A stretch of 34,994 nucleotides of DNA from Deltaproteobacteria bacterium. Lineage in GTDB: Bacteria; Myxococcota_A; UBA796; SXON01. Location of the stretch: contig CANLGL010000059.1 of NCBI GenBank assembly GCA_947490345.1, positions 1 to 34,994 on the forward strand, read 5' to 3'. A program made the translations under genes and the position numbers. Position 1 is the first letter of the stretch. Each line of letters starts with the position of its first letter. This document shows positions 8,029 to 16,315 of this stretch, piece by piece. The notes below the pieces were generated by a model. It ran no database searches and was not told where the DNA came from. It was given only the letters and a program-made list of their open reading frames with translations.

Positions 8029-9498
8029 TCAGTACGCCCGCGCGAAGAGCGCGACGTGGGTGGCCGGACGACCGCTGTAGAAACACGGCCCGTCGGGCGT
8101 CTGCCCGTCGAGTGGGTAGCAGCGGATGGTGGCGCGCGTCTCCTCCTTGATGGTTGCTTCGTTGGCGGCGTCGTCACACCAGTTGGCCAGGAAGAACCCC
8201 CCGCCGTCGAGCTTGGCCTTGAGCTCCTCGTAGTTCTGGACCGGGGCCGTGCGCTCCGCGAGGCGTGCTTCGGCGCGCTGGTACAAGAGTGCCTGGATCT
8301 CGTCGAGCTTCGCGCGAACGGTCGTCGCGAAGTCGTCGTCAACCACGATGGCGAACTTGCCACCGCCCGTTCGTGGCGCGGCGAAGACGCTGTTGGCCGC
8401 CATGTCGCGCGGGCCGATCTCCAGCCGCAGGGGCACGCCCTTTCGCTCCCACTCGAAGTACTTGGCGCCCGGCTTCATCTGATCGCGGGTGTCAACGCGC
8501 ACGCGCAGGCCCACGAGCCGCGCGGCGGCCGCCTCTGCGAACGCGACGGCAGCGGCCTTTTCACCGTCTCCCTTCCACATGGGGGTGATGACGACCTGGA
8601 TCGGCGCCAGGCGAGGCGGAAGCACGAGCCCGGTGTCGTCCGAGTGGGTCATGATCAGCGCGCCGACGAGGCGGGTGGACACCCCCCAGCTCGTGGCCCA
8701 CACGTGCTCCCGCACGCCGCTTTCACCGGTGAAGGTGACATCGAAGGCCTTGGCGAAGTTCTGACCAAGGAAGTGGCTGGTCCCCGCCTGCAGCGCCCAG
8801 CCGTTCTGCATCATGGCCTCGATGCATAGGGTATCGACTGCGCCCGCGAACCGTTCGCTGGCAGACTTGGTACCGGGGATGACCGGCATCGCCATTTCCT
8901 TCTGCGCAAAGTCGGTGTAGACCCGCAACATCCGCTCCGCTTCCTCCACGGCCTCGGCACGGGTGGCGTGGGCGGTGTGCCCCTCCTGCCACAAGAACTC
9001 CGAGGTGCGCAAAAACGGGCGGGTCTTCATCTCCCAACGCACCACGTTGGCCCACTGGTTGATGAGGATCGGCAGGTCGCGGTGGGACTGGATCCACTTG
9101 CCATACATGTGCCAGATGATGGTTTCGCTGGTGGGGCGAATCACCAGCGGCTCCTCCAATTTGGCGGTGGGATCGGGCTCGACCCCGCCACCGACCGCGG
9201 CGCGAAGGCGATGATGGGTGACGACGGCGCATTCCTTGGCGAAGCCCTCGACGTGCTCCGCCTCCTTCGACAAGAAGCTGACCGGGATCAAGAGCGGAAA
9301 GTAGGCGTTGACGTGTCCGGTGGCCTGGAAGCGTTGGTCGAGGCCGGTGCGCATCAGGTCCCAGATCGCAAAACCGTGGGGCCGCAGGACCATCGAGCCT
9401 TTGACGGGCGAGTAGTCGGACAACTCCGCCGCCTGGATGACGTCCAGGTACCACTGGGAATAGTCGGTCTGGCGAGGGGTGATTCCGGATTCTGCCAT
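8029..9498 (-). CDS. proS: Prolyl-tRNA synthetase, archaeal/eukaryal type (ProRS type 3)
   Basis: A 489-residue class II aminoacyl-tRNA synthetase charging tRNA-Pro. Motif 2 is visible as RWEMKTRPFLRTSEFLWQEG, with IRPTSETIIWHMYGKW before it, the TSHFLGQNFAKAFD segment, and motif 3 in the LPPRLAPIQVV region. It lacks the large editing insertion of bacterial E. coli-type ProRS and ends in a C-terminal Tyr (ARAY), both hallmarks of the type 3 enzyme, which is found in archaea, eukaryotes and some bacteria. Its length is usual for the type. The start ATG at 9498 gives MAESGITPRQTDYSQWY, the common family N-terminus. It heads the proS-ubiB pair. Confidence 0.95.
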   Translation of the reverse strand: MAESGITPRQTDYSQWYLDVIQAAELSDYSPVKGSMVLRPHGFAIWDLMRTGLDQRFQATGHVNAYFPLLIPVSFLSKEAEHVEGFAKECAVVTHHRLRAAVGGGVEPDPTAKLEEPLVIRPTSETIIWHMYGKWIQSHRDLPILINQWANVVRWEMKTRPFLRTSEFLWQEGHTAHATRAEAVEEAERMLRVYTDFAQKEMAMPVIPGTKSASERFAGAVDTLCIEAMMQNGWALQAGTSHFLGQNFAKAFDVTFTGESGVREHVWATSWGVSTRLVGALIMTHSDDTGLVLPPRLAPIQVVITPMWKGDGEKAAAVAFAEAAAARLVGLRVRVDTRDQMKPGAKYFEWERKGVPLRLEIGPRDMAANSVFAAPRTGGGKFAIVVDDDFATTVRAKLDEIQALLYQRAEARLAERTAPVQNYEELKAKLDGGGFFLANWCDDAANEATIKEETRATIRCYPLDGQTPDGPCFYSGRPATHVALFARAY

Positions 9499-9546
9499 CT
9501 TGCTACCGTATGATGGTCGGGCGCATAGCCCGCGGGCGCGGTCGGC

Positions 9547-11367
9547 TCAACGAGTGGGCGGCGGAGAGACCGGCGCCAGCGCGGCCGGCTCGACCTTTCG
9601 GACCGGCTCGCCCAGCGCGGGGGAGGGGACCAGGGCCAGGTCTTTGGCGAACCGGGCGCGGAAGTCGGCGAGGCCGAGGGGCTGGATCTGAGGAGGGATC
9701 ACCCACAGATCGCCGCAGCGGCCGTGGCGAGGCCTTCCGAAGAGCGCGGTGAGCTTCTGCGCGGTGCCGATGTCGATGTCGCCCTTGCAGGCGTGACTCA
9801 ACCAGATGGAGCGGAACCCGCGCTCCCACATCAGGTAGACGCTGGCTTCGATGTAGCGGGCCTCGACCTCCTTGTTTCCGGCCAGGTGGCGGGCAAGCGG
9901 CGTCGCGGCGGTCCAGGCGATTCCGTCGAGGGCCCAGTGGTCTACCCGTTCGATGGCGATGGTTTGAAAGGGCCGGTCGAGGAAGATCTGGGCGGCGGTG
10001 CTGCGCGCGCGGATCGACGCGTCAAAGATGGTGAGGGGGTCCTGGTTGTTGCTGATGGTGTCGGCGCGCGGGGCCCACGACAACTCGGCGACGGCGCCCT
10101 CCGGCGCCTCGATGTCGTCGCGTCCTTCGAGCCGGAAGGTGCTCCGGGGCCAGGGCGCGGCGTCGTTCAGCGTCATGTCGAGCATCGCGAGCGGAGTGAG
10201 CAGAATCGGCCAGCGCCACCGGACGGCCATGCTGGCCAGCACCGCGAGGGCGGTGGTGGTGATGCAGAGGTAGCGCACGGGAAAGTTGAGCGGCTCGGCG
10301 AAGTAGGCGAGGACCTTGTTCATCACCGCGAGTGGCAACAAGAGCGGCGGATCGACCACGTGGCCGTTGAACCAGACGACGTTGCCGAGCGCGAGCACGA
10401 TCCCGCCCAGCGCCATCCCTGCCCACGGCCAGGCGCGCGCGGGCGCGGTGAACAGACCCACGCCGGCCAAAAACACCGTGATTGCGCCTAGATAGCGCCC
10501 GCCGAGGTAGGCCTCGAAGGGCTTGTCCACATCGGTGGCGCCGGTGTAGTCGGCAGCGAGCAGTTCGTGGAACTGGACCGACGTGACCGGGTAGCTGTCG
10601 GTCGGGAGCCCGGTCAGCATCCACGAGAAGAAAGACATCTGCGGTCGCGCTTCCGCACCGTAGCTGGCCGAGAAGACGGAAACCGTGGGGATGACGATGC
10701 AGCAGGCGATCGCTGCGGCCAGGGCCCAGCCGCCGAAGAGTCGCTTGTTGAACGAGAGCGTGCACATCGCATAGACCGCCACCGCGGTGGCAAGAAAGAA
10801 GCCATGGTAAAAGCACGCTAAAGTCGCGGCGGACAGCGTGATGCCGAGCAGCGCGAAGTCTTTTGGGCGCAGGTGGTCGCGGGCACGAATCGCCACCCCG
10901 AGGCCAAGGGGCACCCACCACGCCTGGCGGAGTTCGCCAACGCCAGCGTGCAAGGTGAAGGCGGTGAACGCGCTGGTCTGCGCCAGGGCCCCAGCCACGT
11001 GGGCACCGGCGCGGCGCGCCCCCACCAACCACCCCAGCCAACCGGTACACAGGCCAATGAGGAACACGTGTCCCACCGCCAATAGATTTGAGGTCAGAAC
11101 TGGCGAGAGCGGCAGCCAGGCGGTCAGAAAGCCGTTGGCGATCTCGATCGGGTACAGGTCCAGGCCGACCGGGAAATTGATCAGCGTGGTCTGGAGCCCG
11201 AAGGCCCCATGCAGCAGCTCATGCCGCATCCACCACAGGTTCCATACGTGTTTTACCGCGTCACCCTTGGGCGAACCCAGGATTTGTACCGTGGGGTGCA
11301 CCAATGCCGGCCACGTGACGAACACGGCGAGCACGAGTGACTGGAAAAGGAGTCCCCGCAGCGGCAC
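9547..11367 (-). CDS. Large polytopic membrane protein (GT-C-like), function unknown
   Basis: A 606-residue integral membrane protein with about ten hydrophobic helices between residues 5 and 400, then a soluble tail of about 200 residues with a Pro-rich end. The N-terminal loop after the first helix contains KGDAVKHVWNLWW, the acidic/Trp-rich loop style of GT-C membrane glycosyltransferases and YfhO-like proteins, but no specific family can be named. The tail includes a CKGDIDIGTAQKL segment. Its start at 11367 faces the structured element and transketolase on the other strand. Its stop lies 48 bp upstream of proS; it may be transcribed with proS and ubiB. Confidence 0.75.
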   Translation of the reverse strand: MPLRGLLFQSLVLAVFVTWPALVHPTVQILGSPKGDAVKHVWNLWWMRHELLHGAFGLQTTLINFPVGLDLYPIEIANGFLTAWLPLSPVLTSNLLAVGHVFLIGLCTGWLGWLVGARRAGAHVAGALAQTSAFTAFTLHAGVGELRQAWWVPLGLGVAIRARDHLRPKDFALLGITLSAATLACFYHGFFLATAVAVYAMCTLSFNKRLFGGWALAAAIACCIVIPTVSVFSASYGAEARPQMSFFSWMLTGLPTDSYPVTSVQFHELLAADYTGATDVDKPFEAYLGGRYLGAITVFLAGVGLFTAPARAWPWAGMALGGIVLALGNVVWFNGHVVDPPLLLPLAVMNKVLAYFAEPLNFPVRYLCITTTALAVLASMAVRWRWPILLTPLAMLDMTLNDAAPWPRSTFRLEGRDDIEAPEGAVAELSWAPRADTISNNQDPLTIFDASIRARSTAAQIFLDRPFQTIAIERVDHWALDGIAWTAATPLARHLAGNKEVEARYIEASVYLMWERGFRSIWLSHACKGDIDIGTAQKLTALFGRPRHGRCGDLWVIPPQIQPLGLADFRARFAKDLALVPSPALGEPVRKVEPAALAPVSPPPTR

Positions 11368-11402
11368 GGGCTTCCCCTAACGTCGTCTTGACCAACGCGG
11401 CA

Positions 11403-11602
11403 TGATAGTTCCCCATGCCGCCGTTGGCGGCTCCCAAAGCCATGAAACGTCGAGCGGCATGGGGGACTGACGAGGAGGGGGAGCGGGGCGCCCGAGGCGC
11501 CTTATCGACGCGAATCGGGCCGGAGGCCGGAAACCGAAGGTTGGAGGCCGGAGCGAACGTCCCTGTAGGGGGGGGACCGCGAAGCGGTGCCCCCCCTCTT
11601 TT
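11403..11602 (+). ncRNA. Structured non-coding element, copy 1, upstream of transketolase
   Basis: About 200 nt with strong sequence and structure match to 34806-34994. From 5' to 3': TGATAGTTCCCC; a 15-bp stem (11407-11421 with 11454-11468, one G-U) enclosing a small GGCT/AGCC hairpin and an unpaired ATGAAACG; a GAGGGGGAG strand; a variable hairpin GGCGCC-cga-GGCGCC; and a GGCCGG-flanked AACC-GAA-GGTT hairpin. It ends in an intrinsic terminator. The terminator 30 nt before the tkt start allows either a free small RNA or a cis-acting leader of tkt. It does not resemble RNase P, tmRNA or SRP RNA that I know; 6S-like RNA is not excluded. Confidence 0.6.
11567..11602 (+). terminator. Intrinsic terminator ending the structured element
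   Basis: A67 and G68-G74 of the 11500 block pair with C90-C96 and T97, then one G-G mismatch, then ACCGC (11576-11580) pairs with GCGGT (11584-11588) around a GAA loop. A TCTTTT tail follows (11597-11602). This is the best Rho-independent terminator in the window. It lies between the RNA-like element and tkt, so it could act as an attenuator. Confidence 0.8.
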
Positions 11603-11632
11603 CATGATAGCCACGCGCGCCCCAGGTGACCG

Positions 11633-13645
11633 ATGTCAGACGCCGCCCTCCGGTCAGACCCCGCCTCGCGAACGGCCCACGTGATTCGCGGGCTCGCGAT
11701 GGATCAGGTACAGAAGGCCAACAGCGGGCACCCCGGCATGCCGATGGGCATGGCCGACGTCGCGACGGTGTTGTGGTCGCGCTTCGTCAAGTACGACCCG
11801 GTGGACCCGGCCTGGCTCGACCGCGACCGGGTGGTGCTCTCCGGTGGGCACGGCAGTGCCTTGCTCTACGCGGTCATGCTCTTGACGGGGCAAGGGAGGG
11901 CGGGGGACCGTCACCTGGGCCCGATGACGGTCGAGGACCTTCAGCAATTCCGTCAGTGGGGCAGCCGCACCGCGGGCCACCCCGAATACGGCGAGGCGCC
12001 AGGGGTCGAGTGCACGACGGGTCCGCTGGGGCAGGGGATTGCGATGGCGGTGGGCATGGCCCTCGCCGAGTCCCATCTTCGCTCGCGCTTTGGCGCCGAG
12101 GTGGTCGACCACCGCACCTACGCCATGTGCGGCGACGGCGATCTCATGGAAGGGGTGGCGATGGAGGCGGCGTCCTTGGCGGGCCACCTCGGCCTGGGCC
12201 GACTGATGGTGCTGTTCGACGACAACGGCATCACCATCGACGGCGGCACGCAACTGTCGTTCAGTGAGGACACCACGGAGAAGTTTCGCGCCATGGGCTG
12301 GCACGTGATCTCCGTCGATGGGCACGACATCCCGGCGGTGCACAACGCCATTGCTGCGGCGCGTGACGTCTCCGACCGCCCGTCGCTCATCCGCTGCCGC
12401 ACGACCATCGGCTTCGGCTCGCCCAACAAAGGCGGCAAGTCCTCCGCGCACGGGGCGCCCCTGGGTCTCGACGAGGTGCGCCTGACCAAGACGGCGCTGG
12501 GCCTCGATCCCGAGCAGACCTTCGAGGTCGACCCGGTAGCGGTCGCTTTCTTCCGTGATGGCGACGGGGCGCGGGCGTCGGCTCGGTCAGCGTGGAACGC
12601 CCGGGTGGCCGCGTCTTCCCAGCGCGCCGCCATGGCGGCCCAGTACGCGCCCACACTCGACCTCTCCCGGGTGGTGTGGCCTGCTCACGCCGCCGGGGGC
12701 AAGCTCGCCTCGCGGAAGGCCTCCCAGATGGCGATTCAGGCCCTCGCGGCCGCGGTTCCCGGCCTCATCGGCGGAAGCGCCGACCTTGCCGAGTCGAACC
12801 TCACCCACATGAAGGACGGCGGTGAGATCCAGCGCGGCGAGCATGCCGGCCGGAACATCTGCTTCGGCGTCCGCGAGCACGCGATGGCGGGGGTCAGCAA
12901 CGGCCTGGTCCTGCACGGCGGCCTCCGTCCCTACTGCGCCACCTTCCTCATCTTCCACGACTACCACCGCCCGAGCTTCCGGCTCAGCGCGCTGATGGGG
13001 CTCCCGGTGGTCTACGTCTACACCCACGACAGCGTGTGGGTGGGCGAGGACGGCCCGACCCACCAGCCGATCGAGACCTTGGCCTCGATCCGGCTGGTGC
13101 CGAACGCCTGGCTGGTCCGCCCCGCCGATGCCAACGAGGCCAACGAGGCCTGGGCGATGGCGCTGGAGCGCCAGGATGGCCCGGTGGCACTGGCGCTGAC
13201 CCGCCAGGAACTCCTCACCCTCGACCGGACGGTGTACCCGCCGGCGTCGTGGATCCGGCGGGGCGCCTATGTGCTGGTGGAGGATGCCGCGGCCACGGTG
13301 ACGCTGCTGGCATCGGGCTCGGAGGTGGGTCTTGCGCTGGACGCGCGCGCCGCGCTCGCCGCCGAGGGAATCGCCGCCCGCGTCGTGAACATGGCATGCA
13401 CGGCCATCTTCGATCGGCAGGACGTTGCCTATAAGAAAGGGGTGCTCGGCTCGGTGCCGCGCGTGTCGATCGAGGCAGGCGTCACCGCGGGCTGGGAACG
13501 CTACGTCGGCGACGGCGCCAGCGTCGGCATCGACCGTTTCGGAGCCAGCGCGCCGGGCAAGGTGGTGTCGGAGAAGCTGGGACTCAATGTGGGGAATATC
13601 GTGTCGGTCGTCAAGGCCCTTCAGCCTGCGAAAAACTCCGCCTGA
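11633..13645 (+). CDS. tkt: Transketolase
   Basis: A 670-residue thiamine-diphosphate enzyme of the non-oxidative pentose phosphate pathway, moving two-carbon ketol units between sugar phosphates. The N-terminal HPGMPMG segment, the TPP/Mg motif GDGDLMEGVAMEAASLAGHL with the later DDN, the catalytic FGVREHAM block and the GEDGPTHQP segment are all present in the usual order. Length is typical. The start ATG at 11633 has AGGTG just upstream. The structured element and its terminator sit directly 5', which suggests possible attenuation control. The 3' end overlaps the convergent fusion gene by 25 bp (13621-13645). Confidence 0.97.
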   Translation: MSDAALRSDPASRTAHVIRGLAMDQVQKANSGHPGMPMGMADVATVLWSRFVKYDPVDPAWLDRDRVVLSGGHGSALLYAVMLLTGQGRAGDRHLGPMTVEDLQQFRQWGSRTAGHPEYGEAPGVECTTGPLGQGIAMAVGMALAESHLRSRFGAEVVDHRTYAMCGDGDLMEGVAMEAASLAGHLGLGRLMVLFDDNGITIDGGTQLSFSEDTTEKFRAMGWHVISVDGHDIPAVHNAIAAARDVSDRPSLIRCRTTIGFGSPNKGGKSSAHGAPLGLDEVRLTKTALGLDPEQTFEVDPVAVAFFRDGDGARASARSAWNARVAASSQRAAMAAQYAPTLDLSRVVWPAHAAGGKLASRKASQMAIQALAAAVPGLIGGSADLAESNLTHMKDGGEIQRGEHAGRNICFGVREHAMAGVSNGLVLHGGLRPYCATFLIFHDYHRPSFRLSALMGLPVVYVYTHDSVWVGEDGPTHQPIETLASIRLVPNAWLVRPADANEANEAWAMALERQDGPVALALTRQELLTLDRTVYPPASWIRRGAYVLVEDAAATVTLLASGSEVGLALDARAALAAEGIAARVVNMACTAIFDRQDVAYKKGVLGSVPRVSIEAGVTAGWERYVGDGASVGIDRFGASAPGKVVSEKLGLNVGNIVSVVKALQPAKNSA

Positions 13646-15903
13646 TCCCGGTACGGCACGCCGAGCCACTCTGCGCATTGGCGGTCGGTCTCCATGTCGC
13701 CGACGAACAGGCAGGCGGCGCGATCCAGGTCGTGTTCGACGATCCACTGCAGCGCCAGGCCGGGCATCGGCTTGCGGCACCAGCAGCGGATGGTGCCGCT
13801 CTCATGGGGGCACCAGCGCACTGGAAGGGGCAGTCCCAAAAGCTCGGCTGTGCGATCGAAACAGGCGACCACCGCTGTTGACAGGACGTCGCCGCGGGCG
13901 ATGCCACTCTGGTTGCTGACGCCGAGGAGCAGCCAGCCTTCGTCGGCATAGCTGCGCAGGGTCTCGACGCGGCCGGGGAGCAGCAGCACCTCGGACGGGT
14001 CCTTGGGGTAGGGCGCGCCCGTCGTCGTCTTGCGGATGGTGCCGTCGAGGTCCAGGAGCAGCGCGCGCCGGGTGCCGCCGGGCCGGCGGACGAAGGGCAG
14101 GTGCTCGACGGTGAGTCCTTCGCTGGCATTGGGGGCTTCGGCGGTCTGGAACCAGCGGTGGATGGCGGCCGGAGGGAACAAGTTGGGGTCAGGGTCGGCC
14201 TGCATCTCCGCCGCGTCGAGCAGCCGGCCGCGGCGCTCCAACATGCGAAGGGCCGCGTTCTGGAGGGCGTCGCCGAGGCCGATGTCGATGCTCACGCAGC
14301 GTACCGGCACGCCGGCCGCGGCGGCGGCGTCGACAAAGGCGCGGCGGCTCTCGCGAGTGGGGAAGGTGTTGTCGAGCACCCAGCGACGCCGCCCGGCGGC
14401 GAGCCCCTCGCGCAAGGGGGGCAAGAGCCCGGCGATGGCACCGCCGCGCTCGTCGCGGTTCAGGCGCTCGTAACCACGCTCGACGTATCCATGCACCCGG
14501 CTGGTCTTGCCCGCCGCGGGCGGTCCCGTGATGAGCACCACCTCGTCACCGATCACCCGGGGCGGCAAGCCCCGGTCCAGGGAGCCCAGCGCCGTCGGGG
14601 AGAGGGCCAGGGTCACGCTCGCAGCGCTGTCGACGATCGAGGCGACTCGGGTCGCGCCCACGGTGGGAAACACGTTGGGGCCCGCGGCGAGCAACCACCC
14701 CAGCGCGACCTGGGCTTCTGAGGTGCCGAGCTGCCCCGCGACCTCGACAACGGCGGCATCGGCGGCGCGATCGGCGCGGGCGTGGCCCCCGAGCGGTCGG
14801 TGCGCCATCACCGGGATGCCGAGCCCCTCGCAATGGGCGACGAGCGTCAGGTTCTTCGGGCTCAGCCGCGACAACTCGACCTGGACCACGGCGATGGGGC
14901 CCATCGCGCGGGCTTCGTGGAGCTGGGCGATGCTGACGTTGCAGAGGCCGATGGCGCGGGTCTTGCCCTCCTGGCGCAGGCGCTCGAGGGCGCCGACGCT
15001 CTCGGCCAGCGGCACCTTGGGGTCCACCACGTGCAGCAGGAGCAGGTCCAGCGCATCGACGCCGAGGTTTCGGAGGCTGGCCTCGCACGCGCTGCGCAGG
15101 CGCTCGGGCGAGGCGTCGGGCACCCAGCGACCTCCGGGACGGCGCAGGCCCGCCTTGGTGACAATCGTCACCGCACGCCCGGCGCACGCATGCCGCAAGA
15201 GCCGCTCGTTGTGGCCGAGGTCGTCCTCGTCCAGGGCGTAGCTGTCGGCGCTGTCGATGACCTCGATGCCGGCGTCGAGCGCCGCGCGGACCACCGCCTC
15301 GGCGTCGTCGGGGCGTCCCGCGGTCGACAAGCGCATCGCCCCGAGCACGATGGGGAAGACATCGCGACCGAGGAAGCGCCGGCGCTGGACCGGCCCACGC
15401 GCGGCCGCTTTCCGCGCTGAAACACCGCCCGCGCCGAGGTCCCAGAGGGTTGCATCCTCCAGTTCGTGCTCGCGCAGCCCGATGGCGGCGCCAAACGAGG
15501 CCAGCGTCCAGGTGCGGTCCAGGCGCCGCGCCTCCACGGCGTCGAGCACGACCACCTCACGACGGGCCCCCGGCAACGCCGCCTGCACCGCCAACACCAG
15601 GGCGCCGGCCAGAACCGCATCGATGAGTGCGCGCAGCTCGCGGTCGGGGCGGGCGTTCTGCAAGCGAGGGGAGGTGCTGAGGAAGCGGCCGACTTCGCGT
15701 TCGTTCAGCTCCAGGCCGAGGGAGAGCTCGGCGCTGGTCAGCGGCGGACGCGCGGCGGCGAGGAGGCGCTGCAAACGCTCGGCGTAGGTGGACTTCTGCG
15801 CGCGCGTCGCGGCCAGGGCATCGGCGGAGATCCGGGCGCGGGCGAGGGGGGAGACGGCCACGGGGGTAGTTATCCGGTCGTCACGGCGGGCAGACCCCGG
15901 CAT
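13621..15903 (-). CDS. Fusion: aldo/keto reductase + PNKP-like P-loop kinase + GmhB/HisB-like HAD phosphatase
   Basis: A 760-residue cytoplasmic multidomain protein. Residues 1-170 are unassigned, with helical and short beta parts. Residues 175-450 are an aldo/keto reductase with the D217-Y222-K250-H291 tetrad in place. Residues 452-600 are a P-loop kinase (GPPAAGKT at 460-467) with LNRDERGG and VLDNTFPTRESR, matching the clamp and nucleotide regions of polynucleotide 5'-kinases. Residues 612-755 are a HAD phosphatase: DLDGT (D618, D620), SNQSG, KP (K711), GDMETD. It has a zinc loop Cys698-x-His700...Cys707-x-Cys709 as in GmhB and HisB-N. The kinase-phosphatase order is that of T4 Pnkp, suggesting nucleic-acid end or sugar-phosphate processing; the reductase partner is odd. 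GTG at about 15861 is an alternative start. Confidence 0.85.
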   Translation of the reverse strand: MPGSARRDDRITTPVAVSPLARARISADALAATRAQKSTYAERLQRLLAAARPPLTSAELSLGLELNEREVGRFLSTSPRLQNARPDRELRALIDAVLAGALVLAVQAALPGARREVVVLDAVEARRLDRTWTLASFGAAIGLREHELEDATLWDLGAGGVSARKAAARGPVQRRRFLGRDVFPIVLGAMRLSTAGRPDDAEAVVRAALDAGIEVIDSADSYALDEDDLGHNERLLRHACAGRAVTIVTKAGLRRPGGRWVPDASPERLRSACEASLRNLGVDALDLLLLHVVDPKVPLAESVGALERLRQEGKTRAIGLCNVSIAQLHEARAMGPIAVVQVELSRLSPKNLTLVAHCEGLGIPVMAHRPLGGHARADRAADAAVVEVAGQLGTSEAQVALGWLLAAGPNVFPTVGATRVASIVDSAASVTLALSPTALGSLDRGLPPRVIGDEVVLITGPPAAGKTSRVHGYVERGYERLNRDERGGAIAGLLPPLREGLAAGRRRWVLDNTFPTRESRRAFVDAAAAAGVPVRCVSIDIGLGDALQNAALRMLERRGRLLDAAEMQADPDPNLFPPAAIHRWFQTAEAPNASEGLTVEHLPFVRRPGGTRRALLLDLDGTIRKTTTGAPYPKDPSEVLLLPGRVETLRSYADEGWLLLGVSNQSGIARGDVLSTAVVACFDRTAELLGLPLPVRWCPHESGTIRCWCRKPMPGLALQWIVEHDLDRAACLFVGDMETDRQCAEWLGVPYRDQAEFFAG

Positions 15904-16315
15904 TCCCGCGGGTCACTCTGCCGGTGAAGCTGACGAGTTGACCGAGGAGGGTGTCGATGTCATCGTCGCATAGGCTGGGGTTGGCGGACACGGCGAGGTC
16001 CCCGTCGCCCTACACGGGCACGAAACGCGAGTTCGGTTGCACCACGCAACCGAAGTCGCCCTACACGGGCACGAAACGCGAGTTCGGTTGCACCACGCAA
16101 CCGAAGTCGCCCTTCACGGGCACGAAGCCCGAGTTCGGTTGGGTCCACGTCGGCTCGCCCCTCGACCACCAGTCCGCTGCTCGCCCGTCACTCAGGTTGT
16201 CGGTCACCTGGACTTTCCCGGCCACTGAGGTGAGCGCGCCCAAGCCTGCCAGGCTCGTGAGCGCGTCGTTGCGCACGACCATCGGCATCGACGAGCGCGC
16301 CTGTGTCGTCCGCAT
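15881..16315 (-). pseudogene. Receptor-L-domain (LRR-like) gene remnant interrupted by the 51-bp repeat array
   Basis: Read on the minus strand, 16291-16187 encodes NDALTSLAGLGALTSVAG then KVQVTDN, the repeat style of bacterial receptor-L-domain surface proteins. 16000-15881 encodes DLAVSANPSLCDDDIDTLL then a C-terminal TGRVTRGNAGVCPP before TGA, the usual end of such proteins. Both parts are in the same frame. Between them lie 17-codon repeats, two of which carry an in-frame TAG (16010-16012 and 16061-16063); the third has AAG at the same place. The 5' end (signal peptide and first repeats) is missing, cut off by the end of uspA. The tail overlaps the start of the fusion gene. This is a decayed gene unless TAG is read through. 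Confidence 0.7.
16005..16146. repeat. 51-bp palindromic tandem repeat array, locus 1
   Basis: Two perfect 51-bp units (16005-16055, 16056-16106) and a partial, slightly diverged third (from 16107). Each unit has a strong palindrome TTCGGTTGC-accac-GCAACCGAA (unit 1: 16032-16054) and a small hairpin GCCC-tacac-GGGC. 51 bp equals 17 codons, and the minus-strand frame reads GDFGCVVQPNSRFVPV plus Lys or stop. The same period and two-hairpin layout recurs at 34624-34765 with different bases. Confidence 0.9.

Noticed and set aside
6315..8363. Extended UbiB frame up to 8363
   Set aside because: The extra N-terminus is Ser/Arg-rich and overlaps proS; ATG 8015 gives the family N-terminus.
16005..16146. 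CRISPR array
   Set aside because: Units are contiguous with no unique spacers, only about 2.8 copies, and no cas genes are in the window. The same applies to 34624-34765.
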